Part shown: positions 37,003 through 46,131 of the stretch, piece after piece
Layout of the letters: each line of letters opens with the position of its first letter
Numbering within the stretch: the first letter of the stretch is position 1
Source of the DNA: Streptomyces sp. SCUT-3
Lineage (GTDB): Bacteria; Actinomycetota; Actinomycetes; Streptomycetales; Streptomycetaceae
DNA: 64,000 nucleotides
Direction: 5' to 3'
NCBI RefSeq assembly: GCF_014083985.1
Contig: NZ_CP046907.1
Span: forward strand, 2,336,001-2,400,000
Made by a program: the position numbers and the translations under genes
The notes under the pieces: model-generated
What the model was told of the DNA's origin: nothing
Databases searched by the model: none
What the model saw: the letters and a program-made list of their open reading frames with translations, nothing else

Positions 37003-37190
37003 CGTCGTCCCACCCCCACCTCGTCGAAGGATCCGTTACCGCCGTTTACCCCGGTTCCTGACTGTCAGTCGGCCCCGTCCCGGCCCTCCGCCGAAGTGCG
37101 CTCCCGCGTTCCGCCCCCGATGGGGGACACTGGACGCTTGGCCGAAACCGTGCGGAAGCGGAAACGGCGGCAGAGGGGAAGGACGCGGCG

Positions 37191-38845
37191 TTGGGCAACG
37201 GGCCACTGATCGTGCAGAGCGACAAGACTCTGCTCTTGGAGGTCGACCACGAGCGGTCGGAGGAGTGCCGGCGGGCGATCGCCCCGTTCGCGGAGCTGGA
37301 GCGCGCCCCGGAGCACATCCACACCTACCGGGTGACCCCGCTGGGGCTGTGGAACGCCCGGGCGGCCGGGCACGACGCCGAGCAGGTCGTCGACGCCCTG
37401 GTGACCCACTCCCGCTACCCGGTGCCGCACGCGCTGCTCGTGGACGTGGCCGAGACGATGTCCCGCTACGGGCGGCTGCAGCTGCTCAAGCACCCTCCCA
37501 CGGCCTGGTGCTGGTCACACGGACCGGCCGGTGCTGGAGGAGGTGCTGCGCTCGAAGAAGATCCAGCCGCTGGTCGGCGACCGGGTGGACCCGGACACCG
37601 TGGTCGTCCACCCGTCCGAGCGCGGCCAGATCAAGCAGGTGCTGCTCAAGCTGGGCTGGCCGGCCGAGGACCTGGCCGGCTACGTGGACGGCGAGGCGCA
37701 CCCCATCGAGCTGGACGAGGACGGCTGGACGCTGCGCCCCTACCAGCGGCAGGCCGTCGAGGGCTTCTGGCACGGCGGCTCCGGCGTCGTCGTGCTGCCC
37801 TGCGGCGCGGGAAAGACCCTGGTCGGGGCGGGGGCGATGGCCACCGCGAAGTCGACGACGCTGATCCTGGTCACAACACCGTCTCGGCCGGCAGTGGAAG
37901 CACGAACTGGTGCGGCGCACCTCGCTGACCGAGGACGAGATCGGCGAGTACAGCGGCACGCGGAAGGAGATCCGCCCGGTCACCATCGCCACCTACCAGG
38001 TGCTGACCACGAAGCGGAAGGGCGCTACCCGCACTTGGAGCTGTTCGACTCCCGCGACTGGGGGCTGATCGTCTACGACGAGGTCCACCTGCTGCCCGCG
38101 CCGGTCTTCAAGTTCACGCCGACCTGCAGGCCCGCCGCCGCCTGGGGCTGACGGCGACGCTGGTGCGCGAGGACGGCCCGCGAGTCGGACGTGTTCTCGC
38201 TGATCGGCCCGAAGCGGTTCGACGCGCCGTGGAAGGAGATCGAGGCGCAGGGGTACATCGCGCCGGCCGAGTGCGTGGAGGTGCGGGTCGCCCTCACCGA
38301 CTCCGAGCGGCTGGCCTACGCCACCGCCGAGCCGGAGGAGAAGTACCGCTTCTGCGCCACGACCGCCTCCAAGCAGCGGGTCACCGAGGCGCTGGTGGCC
38401 CGGCACGCGGGCGAGCAGACCCTGGTGATCGGCCAGTACATCGACCAGCTCGACGAGCTGGGCGAGCACCTGGGCGCGCCTGTGGTCAAGGGCGACACCG
38501 GCAACGCGCAGCGCGAGAAGCTGTTCGACGCCTTCCGCAGCGGCGAGCTGTCGGTGCTGGTGGTCAGCAAGGTCGCCAACTTCTCCGTCGACCTGCCGGA
38601 GGCCGCCGTCGCCATCCAGGTCAGCGGCACGTTCGGCTCCCGGCAGGAGGAGGCGCAGCGCTGGGCCGGGTACTGCGGCCGAAGGCGGACGGGCGGGCGG
38701 CGCGGTTCTACTCGGTGGTCGCCCGGGACCCGTCGACCAGGACTTCGCCGCGCACCGCCAGCGGTTCCTGGCCGAGCAGGGCTACGCCTACCGGATCATG
38801 GACGCCGGCGACCTGGACGACCTGCCGGCGGCCGACGGAATCTGA
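37191..38845 (+). pseudogene. XPB-like DNA repair helicase, at least seven frameshifts
   Basis: Starts at TTG 37191 behind GGGGAAGGA. In order and frame: GPLIVQSDKTLLLEVDHERS; then (shift near 37500) VLEEVLRSKKIQPLVGDRVD and Walker A LPCGAGKTLVGAGAM; a further shift near 37870-37905, QWKHELVRRTSLTEDEI; near 38020, LELFDSRDWGLIVYDEVHLL (motif II); near 38115 and 38175, GLTATLVRED and FSLIGPKRFDAPW; the C-terminal helicase lobe QTLVIGQYIDQLDELGEHL, KVANFSVDLPEAAVAIQVSG; near 38665 LGRVLRPKADG; near 38735 FAAHRQRFLAEQGYAYRIMD. All helicase motifs remain. The intact protein is about 550 residues. Such a pattern fits indel errors better than decay. Confidence 0.93.
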
Positions 38846-38867
38846 GCGGCACCGCCCCGCGCCGCGA

Positions 38868-38891
38868 CCCCCGCCCGTCCGCGGGCGGGGG
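38868..38891. terminator. Terminator between XPB and amidohydrolase genes
   Basis: CCCCCGCCCG and CGGGCGGGGG (10-bp arms) lie between the convergent gene ends at 38845 and 38906. Confidence 0.75.
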
Positions 38892-38905
38892 CTCCGGCCC
38901 GCCGG

Positions 38906-40520
38906 TCAGTCGTCCGCGCGGTGGGTCGGGCGGCCGGCGAGCCAGGTGCCGCGCACCCGGACGTGGCGCAGCTTCATCGGTTCGACGCCGCGCGGGTCCT
39001 CGGACAGCCACACCAGGTCCGCCGGGGCGCCCGCGGCGAGTGTGCCGCGCCCGTCGGCGAACGCCTGGTGGGCGACGCCCGCGGTGCAGGTCGAGTGCCT
39101 GGTCGACGGTCAGCCGCTGGTGCGGGGTCCAGCCCGCTTCGGGGTCCCCGTCGAAGGTGCGGCGGGTGACCGCCACCTGGATGCCCTCCAGCGGCAGGTG
39201 GCTGCTGACCGGCCAGTCGCTGCCGAAGGACAGCCGGGCCCCGCCGCGGGCGAGTTCGCCCATCGGGTACTGGAGGGCGGCGCGCCGCTCACCGACCCGC
39301 GGGACGGTCAGCTCGGTCTGCGTGCCGTCGTACTGCGCCCACAGGGGCTCGAAGTTGGCGATGACGCCGAGGGCCGCGAACCTCGGCAGGTCGGCCGGGT
39401 CGACGACCTGGACGTGGGCGATCACCGGCCGCCGGTCCCGCGTGCCGTTGGCGCGGCGGGCGGACTCGACCGCGTCGAGGGCGGCCCGCACGCCCGCGTC
39501 GCCGATGGCGTGGATGTGCACCTGGAAGCCGTCGGCGTCGAAGGCGCGCACCGCCTCGGTGAGCCGTGCGGGCTCCCAGACCGCCATGCCGCAGCTGTGC
39601 GGGGCGTCGTGGTACGGCTCGAGCATCGCCGCCGTGCCGCCCTCGATCACCCCGTCGGCGAAGAACTTGACCGTCCGGGCCTCCAGCAGCCCGCTGCCGT
39701 CCTCGGCCTCCACCCTCCGGCGGACGGCGGCGAAGGCGGCCCGCTGCTCCTGCCAGTGGTCGGGGTCGGCGCGCAGGGCCAGATCGGCGCGGAAGGACAG
39801 GGCGCCGCGCCGGGCGGCCTCGAGGTAGGCGTCGACCATGGGGGGCTCGACCCAGGCGTCCTGGACCCACGTGACCCCGGCGCGGGCGTAGGCGTCCCCG
39901 GCGACGCGCAGCGCGTCGACGAGTTCGCCGAGGGGCCGGGCGGGCACGCGGTCGAGGACGAGGTCGCAGGCGTGCCACTCGCGCAGGGTGCCCATCGGGC
40001 TGCCGTCGGGGCGGCGGACGATCCAGCCCAGCCGGGGGTCGGGCGTGTCGGCCGTGATGCCCGCGCGGCGCAGCGCCTCGGTGTTGCACCACACGGTGTG
40101 GTAGTCGGAGGCCCGCAGGACCACGGGCCGGTCGGGGACCACCGCGTCGAGCCAGCGGGCGTCGAACTCGCCGCCGGGGGCGAGCTCCGGCTCGTAGCTG
40201 GCACCGACCACCCACTCCTCGTCGGGGTGGGCCGCGGCCCAGCGGCCGACCTCGGCGACGGTCTCCCCGACCGATGCGCAGCCCTTGATCCGCGGGCCGA
40301 AGTGCTCCAGGCCGCCGAAGAGCGGGTGGGCGTGGCCGTCGCCGAAGGCGGGCATGAGGAACCCGCCCCCGAGGTCGACGCTCTCGTCCGCCCCGGGCCG
40401 CAGCGCCTCGGCACCGGCGCCGAGCGCGACGACGCGGCCGTCCCGGACGGCGAGGGCGGTGGTGTCCTCGCCGGTTCCCGTGCGGACGGTCCCGCCGTGC
40501 AGTACCAGCAGTCCGTTCAT
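38906..40520 (-). pseudogene. Amidohydrolase 3 (YtcJ-like), frameshifted near 3' end
   Basis: From ATG 40520: metal-binding FGDGHAHPLFGGLEHF (about residues 57-72), then LRASDYHTVWCNTEALRRAG, RTVKFFADGVIEGGTAAML, FQVHIHAIGDAGVRAALD and LSFGSDWPVSSHLPLEGI. These are the metal and substrate motifs of the YtcJ class of amidohydrolases, which act on N-substituted amides. Near 39085-39095 the frame shifts; the continuing frame reads GTLAAGAPADLVWLSEDPRG, LRHVRVRGTWLAGRPTHRAD and ends at 38906. The repaired protein has about 538 residues. A true substrate is unknown. It is the last member of the frameshift cluster. Confidence 0.85.
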
Positions 40521-40660
40521 GATCCTCGTCCCCCTGAAGCCTCGTGCGGTCCGTACGGCTCGTGCGGTTCGTGCGGTTCATCCGGTTCGTGCGGCCGGAC
40601 GTGTCCGGTGTCCCGGGCGTGCCCGGTGTCCCGGACGCGCCGTTCCCGCTCCGGGGCGCC
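40521..40660. repeat. Short imperfect repeats beside amidohydrolase start
   Basis: Units near CGTGCGGTT repeat about six times (40541-40595), followed by GTGTCCCGGGCGTGCC-like units (40605-40640). They form no terminator and lie in a non-coding gap. Confidence 0.6.
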
Positions 40661-40674
40661 GGGCGTCCGGGGGT

Positions 40675-41970
40675 TCAGTGCCCTGCGGGCTGCTCCGCCG
40701 ACGGCCGCTCCCCGGCGTCGCGGCGCAGGCGGCGGAGCCGGGCCGCGAGCAGCACCAGCAGGGCCAGGCCCAGCAGCGGGTAGGGCGAGGCGAACGGCTG
40801 GAGCCACCACGCCAGGTGCAGGTCGGCGTCGCCGTCCTTGGGCACCAGCCACAGGGAGCGGCAGGTGAACAGCGCGGCCACCGCGGCCACCGCGGCCTGC
40901 CGCCGGCGGCTTCCCCCCGCCTCCGCGGCCAGCAGCACCAGCAGGGGCACGCACCACACCCAGTGGTGCGACCAGCTGATCGGCGACACCAGCAGCGCGG
41001 TGACCGCGCACGCCACCGCGCCCCACGCCTCCGCCCTCGGCAGGGCCGGCCCGGCGGTGGCCGTCCGGGCCGCCACTGCGAGCCCGAACGCGGCCACCGC
41101 GACCGCGGCCGCCGCCCACAGGGCGCCCGGTTCCCTGGTGCGCAGGACGCGGGCCATCAGTCCCTGGAGCGACTGGTTGTCCACGATCCACAGCTCGCCG
41201 ACCCGCTCGGTCTCGAACATCCGGAGGGTGAAGAACTCGACGGTCTCCCCGGGCAGGAAGGCGGCGCCGGCCAGCACCGTCGCGACGAACGCGACCGCCG
41301 CGACCGCCGCCGCGCGCACCCGTCCGGACAGCAGCAGGTAGACGGCGAAGATCCCCGGGGTGAGCTTGACGCCCGCGGCGACGCCGATCGCGATCCCCTT
41401 GCCCCGCGCGGTGTCCGGGCGGCTCAGGTCCCACAGCACCAGCGCCGCGACCAGCAGGTTGACCTGGCCGAACCAGAAGGTCTGGAAAACCGGTTCCAGC
41501 CACAGCCCGAACGCCGCGACCAGCAGCACCGCGGCCGGGCGGCGCGGGGGGCTCGGCCAGTCGGCGCACCGGAACGACAGGTGCGCCAGCACCCCCAGCA
41601 GCACCAGGTTCCCGGCCGTGACCAGCACCTTCAGCACGGGCACGGGCACCACGGCGGTGGGGGTGAACAGCATCGCGGCGAACGGCGGGTAGGTGGCCGG
41701 CAGGTTCCACTCGGTGACGCGCAGGGCGTACAGGTCGTCGCCGTTGAGCACGGCCGCGCCCTCGGCGCGGTAGACCAGCATGTCCGCCATCGGCACCCGC
41801 GCCACCGCGACCAGCACCGTCCAGGCGGCCACCGAGAGGGCGAGCAGGGCGAGCGCCCGCGCCGTGGAGGGGCTCAGGAGGGGAGCAGGGCGCCGTGCCG
41901 GGCCGGTACGCCTTCCGGCGCCGTTTCCGGGCCCGCCGCCTCCGGACCTGCTGCGGATCCGCGCAGACAC
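40675..41970 (-). CDS. GT87-type membrane glycosyltransferase (DUF2029)
   Basis: 431 residues from GTG 41970, with GGAGGG upstream. About ten hydrophobic spans alternate with polar loops; an early loop carries PMADMLVYRAEGAAV, the aspartate-bearing segment usual for polyprenol-phosphate-mannose transferases. Also present: LPATYPPFAAMLFTP, WFGQVNLLVAALVLWDL, AAGVKLTPGIFAVYLLL, the WSHHWVWCVPLLVLL motif, and a C-terminal basic tail. Such enzymes add mannose (or another polyprenol-linked sugar) outside the membrane in lipoglycan assembly or protein glycosylation. The acceptor is unknown. It stands alone, divergent from helD. Confidence 0.87.
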   Translation of the reverse strand: MSARIRSRSGGGGPGNGAGRRTGPARRPAPLLSPSTARALALLALSVAAWTVLVAVARVPMADMLVYRAEGAAVLNGDDLYALRVTEWNLPATYPPFAAMLFTPTAVVPVPVLKVLVTAGNLVLLGVLAHLSFRCADWPSPPRRPAAVLLVAAFGLWLEPVFQTFWFGQVNLLVAALVLWDLSRPDTARGKGIAIGVAAGVKLTPGIFAVYLLLSGRVRAAAVAAVAFVATVLAGAAFLPGETVEFFTLRMFETERVGELWIVDNQSLQGLMARVLRTREPGALWAAAAVAVAAFGLAVAARTATAGPALPRAEAWGAVACAVTALLVSPISWSHHWVWCVPLLVLLAAEAGGSRRRQAAVAAVAALFTCRSLWLVPKDGDADLHLAWWLQPFASPYPLLGLALLVLLAARLRRLRRDAGERPSAEQPAGH

Positions 41971-42245
41971 CAGCCCTCCGTTCGCCGTCCCGGCGCGACA
42001 CTAACCGATCCGGGGCCGTACCGGGAGGAGTTCCCGGCGCCGCCCGGCGGCCGGGCGGGTGACCGGATGGCGACGGAGCGCCGCGGTCACTACACTCTCC
42101 TGCCTTGCCGCCTCCCGAACCGTGATGCGCCGTCCGTGCGCAGCCGTGGGAGGTACCGGCCGTCCAGCAGCCCAGCCGTGTCCGGCGGAGCCGTGCCCGG
42201 GCGGCCGGTGTCTCGCCCGCCCCTTGTCGCTGGAGGCAGTCCGCC

Positions 42246-44381
42246 GTGCCCACGCACGTCCACGCGCCCGACCCCGTGTCCGGCCCCGCACCCCGTTCCC
42301 CGCACGACCCCGTACCCGGTCCCGTGCACGACCCCGTGTCCGACCCCGCGTCCGACGACGGCCCGCTCGGGCGCGAACGCGCCCACCTCGCCGCGTCCCG
42401 CGCCGCCCTGAGGGCGATGCGCGCCGACGCCGAGGCGCTGGACATCTCCGACGTGACCGCCAACTGGGTGAACGCGACTGCGCTGCGCCACCAGATCGAG
42501 CTGCGCATCGCCGCGCTCGCCGACCTCGCGCACACCCCCCTGTTCTTCGGACGCCTCGACTACGACGAGACCGCCGGGGAGAACGCCGGCCGCTTCTACA
42601 TCGGCCGGCGCCACGTCCACGACGCCGCCGGCGAGCCGATGGTGATCGACTGGCGCGCCCCGGTCTCCCAGCCGTTCTACCGGGCCTCGCGCGCCGACCC
42701 GATGGACGTCGCCCTGCGCCGCCGCTTCGGCTACACCGGCGGCGGGCTGACCGCCTACGAGGACGAGCGGCTCACCGACCCCGCCGCCGCCGACACCTCC
42801 TCCGCGCTGCTGCGGGCCGAGATCGAACGGCCCCGCGTCGGCCCCATGCGCGACATCGTCGCGACCATCCAGCCCGAGCAGGACGAGATCGTGCGCGCCG
42901 GGATCGGCGGCACGGTGTGCGTGCAGGGCGCGCCCGGCACGGGGAAGACGGCCGTCGGCCTGCACCGCGTGGCGTACCTGCTGTACGCGCACCGCGAGCG
43001 GCTGGCCCGCTCAGGCGTGCTGGTCGTCGGGCCGAACCGGTCCTTCCTGCAGTACATCGAGCAGGTGCTCCCCGCGCTGGGCGAGGTGGGCGTGGCCCAG
43101 GCCACCGTCGAGGAGCTGGTGGCGCACGTCGAGGTGCGCGGCGAGGACTCCCCGGCCGTGGCGCGGCTGAAGGGCGACGCGCGGATGGCCGAGGTGCTGC
43201 GGCGCGCGGTGCGCGACGGGATCACCGCGCCGACGGAGGGGCTGGTGGTGGTGCGCGGCTCGCGGCGCTGGCGCGTGCCCGTGCACGAACTGGAGGAGAT
43301 CGTCGCCGGGACGGCCGCCCGCGACGTCCGCTACGGCGCGGCGCGGGAGGCGCTGCCGCAGCGGATCGCCCACGCGGTCCTGGTGCGGATGGAGGCGGCC
43401 GGGGAGGCCCCGGACGACCGCGTGCAGGACGCGGTGGCGCGCACCAAGGCGGTCAAGGACCTGGTGAAGGCGGTCTGGCCGCCGGTGGACCCGGCGAGGA
43501 CGGTGCTGCGGCTGCTGTCCGACCCCGCCTTCCTGGCCCGGGCCGCGGACGGGATCCTCGACGCCGACGAACAGAGGCTGCTGCTGTGGGAGCGGCCGCC
43601 CCGCGGCGTGCGCGGCGCCCGCTGGTCGCCCGCGGACGCGGTGCTGGTCGACGAGGCCCACGACCTCGTGCAGCGCACCCCCTCGCTGGGGCACGTGGTC
43701 CTCGACGAGGCGCAGGACCTGTCCCCGATGCAGTACCGGGCGGTCGGACGGCGCTGCAGCACCGGCTCGGCGACCGTGCTGGGCGACCTCGCGCAGGGCA
43801 CCACGCCGTGGGCGACCACGACCTGGGAGGAGGCGCTGGCCCACCTGGGCAAGCCCGGCTCCCGGGTGGAGGAGCTGACCCGGGGCTTCCGCGTGCCGCG
43901 GGAGGTGATCGCCTACGCCTCCCGGCTGCTGCCGCACATCGCACCGGGCCTCGCCGAGGCGACCTCGGTGCGCGACTCCCCCGGGTCGCTGGAGGTCCGC
44001 GCCGCGTCCTCGCCCGGCTCGCCGACCGCCGACACGGTGCGGGCCTGCCTGGAGGCGCTGGAGAACGAGGGGTCCGTCGGCCTGATCGCCGCCGACGCCC
44101 GCGTCGGCGAACTGGGGCGGGCGCTGGCGGACGCGGGCGTGGACTGCCTCGCCCCCGGCGAGGAGACCTCCGCCGAAGCCCGCCTGACCCTGGTGCCGGC
44201 GTCCCTGGCCAAGGGCCTGGAGTACGACTGGGTGGTGCTGGACGAACCCGCCGCGGTGGTGGACGGCGAACCGGACGGGCGGACCGGCCTGCGCCGCCTG
44301 TACGTGGCCCTGACCCGGGCCGTCTCCGGGCTGACCGTCGTCCACTCCGCGCCCCTGCCGGAGCAGTTGGCCGCGCCCTGA
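42246..44381 (+). CDS. helD: HelD/HelR-like RNA polymerase recycling ATPase
   Basis: 711 residues from GTG 42246, with CTGGAGG upstream. An N-terminal low-complexity run (DPVSGPAPRSPHDPVPGPVH) precedes a coiled-coil arm (REREHLAASRAALRAMRAD-like) that in HelD enters the secondary channel of RNA polymerase. ATPase motifs: Walker A QGAPGTGKTAVGLHRVAYLL (about residue 220), LDEAQDLSPMQYRAVGRR, GDLAQGTTPW, ELTRGFRVPREVIAYA, ASLAKGLEYDWVVLDEP, LYVALTRAVSGLTVVH. HelD-type proteins free stalled polymerase; actinobacterial HelR forms also protect it from rifampicin. No rifampicin-associated element was found upstream, so the drug link is not supported here. Confidence 0.93.
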   Translation: MPTHVHAPDPVSGPAPRSPHDPVPGPVHDPVSDPASDDGPLGRERAHLAASRAALRAMRADAEALDISDVTANWVNATALRHQIELRIAALADLAHTPLFFGRLDYDETAGENAGRFYIGRRHVHDAAGEPMVIDWRAPVSQPFYRASRADPMDVALRRRFGYTGGGLTAYEDERLTDPAAADTSSALLRAEIERPRVGPMRDIVATIQPEQDEIVRAGIGGTVCVQGAPGTGKTAVGLHRVAYLLYAHRERLARSGVLVVGPNRSFLQYIEQVLPALGEVGVAQATVEELVAHVEVRGEDSPAVARLKGDARMAEVLRRAVRDGITAPTEGLVVVRGSRRWRVPVHELEEIVAGTAARDVRYGAAREALPQRIAHAVLVRMEAAGEAPDDRVQDAVARTKAVKDLVKAVWPPVDPARTVLRLLSDPAFLARAADGILDADEQRLLLWERPPRGVRGARWSPADAVLVDEAHDLVQRTPSLGHVVLDEAQDLSPMQYRAVGRRCSTGSATVLGDLAQGTTPWATTTWEEALAHLGKPGSRVEELTRGFRVPREVIAYASRLLPHIAPGLAEATSVRDSPGSLEVRAASSPGSPTADTVRACLEALENEGSVGLIAADARVGELGRALADAGVDCLAPGEETSAEARLTLVPASLAKGLEYDWVVLDEPAAVVDGEPDGRTGLRRLYVALTRAVSGLTVVHSAPLPEQLAAP

Positions 44382-44384
44382 CCC

Positions 44385-44420
44385 GGTGTCCCCGCGGTCC
44401 CGCGGGACCGCGGGGACACC
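44385..44420 (+). terminator. Terminator after helD
   Basis: GGTGTCCCCGCGGTCCC and its perfect complement (17-bp arms, 2-base gap) start four bases after the helD stop. Confidence 0.88.
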
Positions 44421-44488
44421 GCTGTGCGGGAAGGAGCCGCGGGCGGGCCGGTGCCGCCCGCACGGGCCCGTCCGCGACAATGGTTCCC

Positions 44489-45223
44489 ATGGCCGCGACG
44501 ACGCATCCCGCACACGAGGCACTGCTGACCCGCTGGAACGGGCTCCTGCGGGCCGTCCGCGACGAGGCGCAGGCGCCCGACCTCCCCGACCCCGCCCCCT
44601 ACGGGCTGGAGCTGCTCCGCCGCTGGGCCGAGCCCCAGCGGCGCTACCACACCACCGACCACCTGCTGGCCGTCCTGGACCGCATCGACCTGCTCGCGGG
44701 CTACGCGGACGACGTGCAGAACGTCCGGCTCGCGGCCTGGTTCCACGACGCCGTCTACCTGCCGGACCGCTCCACCAACGAGGAGCGCAGCGCCCGCCTC
44801 GCCGAACGGGCCCTGCCCGAGGCCGGCGTGGACGCCGCCCGCGCCGCCGAGGTCGCCCGCCTGGTGCTGCTCACCCGGGACCACGACCCGGCCGAGGACG
44901 ACCGGGACGGCGAGGTGCTGTGCGACGCCGACCTGGCGGTCCTCGCCTCCCCGCCCCAGGAGTACGCGGCGTACGCGGCCGCCGTCCGCGAGGAGTACGG
45001 CTTCGTCCCCGACGACGCCTTCCGCGCCGGCCGCGCCCGGGTCCTGCGCTCCCTGCTCGGCATGCCCCGGCTCTTCCGCACGCCGGAGGCGCAGGACCGC
45101 TGGGAGGACGTGGCCCGCCGCAACGCCGCCACCGAGCTGGAACTGCTCGAGGCCGCCGGCGCCGACACCGGGGCCGACACCGACGCCGGGGCCGGTACCG
45201 GGGCCGACACCGAATCGCGGTGA
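44489..45223 (+). CDS. HD-domain metal-dependent phosphohydrolase-like protein
   Basis: 244 residues from ATG 44489; ATG 44480 in frame is an alternative. The HD signature appears as RRYHTTDHLLAVLDRIDLLA, AAWFHDAVYLPDRSTNEE (about residues 79-96, HD pair), LTRDHDPAEDDRDGEVLCDADLAVLA (distal Asp) and RVLRSLLGMPRLF. The enzyme class uses a metal bound by H, HD and D. The physiological substrate is unknown. A C-terminal Gly/Ala/Asp repeat (GADTGADTDAGAGTGADT) ends the protein. It is convergent with the DUF4031 gene. Confidence 0.9.
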   Translation: MAATTHPAHEALLTRWNGLLRAVRDEAQAPDLPDPAPYGLELLRRWAEPQRRYHTTDHLLAVLDRIDLLAGYADDVQNVRLAAWFHDAVYLPDRSTNEERSARLAERALPEAGVDAARAAEVARLVLLTRDHDPAEDDRDGEVLCDADLAVLASPPQEYAAYAAAVREEYGFVPDDAFRAGRARVLRSLLGMPRLFRTPEAQDRWEDVARRNAATELELLEAAGADTGADTDAGAGTGADTESR

Positions 45224-45308
45224 CCGTCCCTCCCCGACGGGGTCCCTCCTCTGCGGGGTCCGTCCTCGCCGGGAGAGGGCGCCCCGGACGTGCAGGAGGT
45301 CCCGGCGG

Positions 45309-45587
45309 TCAGCCGACGGGCGTGCGCCGGCGGTGCTTGGGGCGGCGCAGGCCGGCGCCGGTCAGGCGGCGCAGCAGTTCCTTGCTGCCGACCTCGACGG
45401 CGCCCAGCCGGACCGCGTCCGCGTAGTGCTCCGAGGGGATGTCGTAGTGGTCGCGGTCGAAGGCCCGCGGGGGCGCGCCCAGCCGGGCCGCGAAGGCGTG
45501 CAGTTCGTCGAAGGATGCGTCGCTGACCAGGTGGGACCACATCCGGCCGTGGCCCGGCCAGGTCGGCGGGTCGATGTAGACGCTCAC
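45309..45587 (-). CDS. DUF4031 protein
   Basis: 92 residues from GTG 45587, which overlaps the upstream gene's stop (GTGA). The conserved DUF4031 pattern is complete: MSVYIDPPTWPGHGRMWSHL, SDASFDELHAFAARLG, AFDRDHYDIPSEHYADAVR, ending with a Lys/Arg-rich tail RRPKHRRRTPVG. Its role is unknown. Translational coupling to the upstream CxxC protein suggests they act together. A short region without a clear terminator separates it from the convergent HD gene. Confidence 0.9.
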   Translation of the reverse strand: MSVYIDPPTWPGHGRMWSHLVSDASFDELHAFAARLGAPPRAFDRDHYDIPSEHYADAVRLGAVEVGSKELLRRLTGAGLRRPKHRRRTPVG

Positions 45588-45946
45588 GGCCGCAGTGCCT
45601 CACCCAGTCGGCCCACGGGCGCCAGGGCGACCGTGTTCTTCTCGCACACCCAGTGCGGGTCCGGGCCGAGTTCGGGCTCGACCGTCAGGGCGTGCGGGTC
45701 GCCCTCGTCGCGGCACAGCGGGCACAGCGGCCACCGGCCGTACCGCTCCAGCAGGGCGTCCTGCACGTCCTGGGCGACCAGCCCGGCCAGGTAGTCGGCC
45801 CCCTCGGGCCACTGCTCCGCCCACCACCGCCGGTGCGCCACCGCGTCCTCGACCAGCGAGACGGTGTCCGGGTCGTCCACTCCGCAGGCCGACAGGTCGG
45901 CCAGGACGAGGGCACGGGCCGCGTGCAGAACCGGTTCGAGATCCAT
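45584..45946 (-). CDS. Hypothetical protein with CxxC motif
   Basis: 120 residues from ATG 45946; ATG 45955 three codons upstream is also possible. Features: an N-terminal helix EPVLHAARALVLADLSACG; RRWWAEQWPEGADYLAGLVAQD; then LERYGRWPLCPLCRDEGDPH with a single CxxC that could hold part of a zinc site (a further Cys lies in HWVCEKNTV). No family name can be given. It reads into DUF4031 with a 4-bp overlap and is divergent from murQ, 185 bases away. Confidence 0.82.
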   Translation of the reverse strand: MDLEPVLHAARALVLADLSACGVDDPDTVSLVEDAVAHRRWWAEQWPEGADYLAGLVAQDVQDALLERYGRWPLCPLCRDEGDPHALTVEPELGPDPHWVCEKNTVALAPVGRLGEALRP

Positions 45947-46131
45947 ACGGACCATTGTCGCCCCCGCCCCGCCGCCCCCTTCTCCGCCCGGGCCGCCCCC
46001 TTCTCCCCCGGGACCGCCCGCTCCCCCGCCCGGGGCCGCCCGCCCGAACACCTGCGCCGTCGCCGTGTCCCGGCGAGAATCGGGAGTGGTGCACCCCGCA
46101 CGACGCCCGCCCGGAAGGACTGTGATCCGCC

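Noticed and set aside
39289-40581. Alternative leftward frame overlapping the amidohydrolase
   Set aside because: Arginine-rich out-of-frame translation; the true frame carries all metal-binding motifs.
41971-42245. Rifampicin-associated element upstream of helD
   Set aside because: No GGGGCTTGC/GCAAGCCCC-like inverted repeat could be found.
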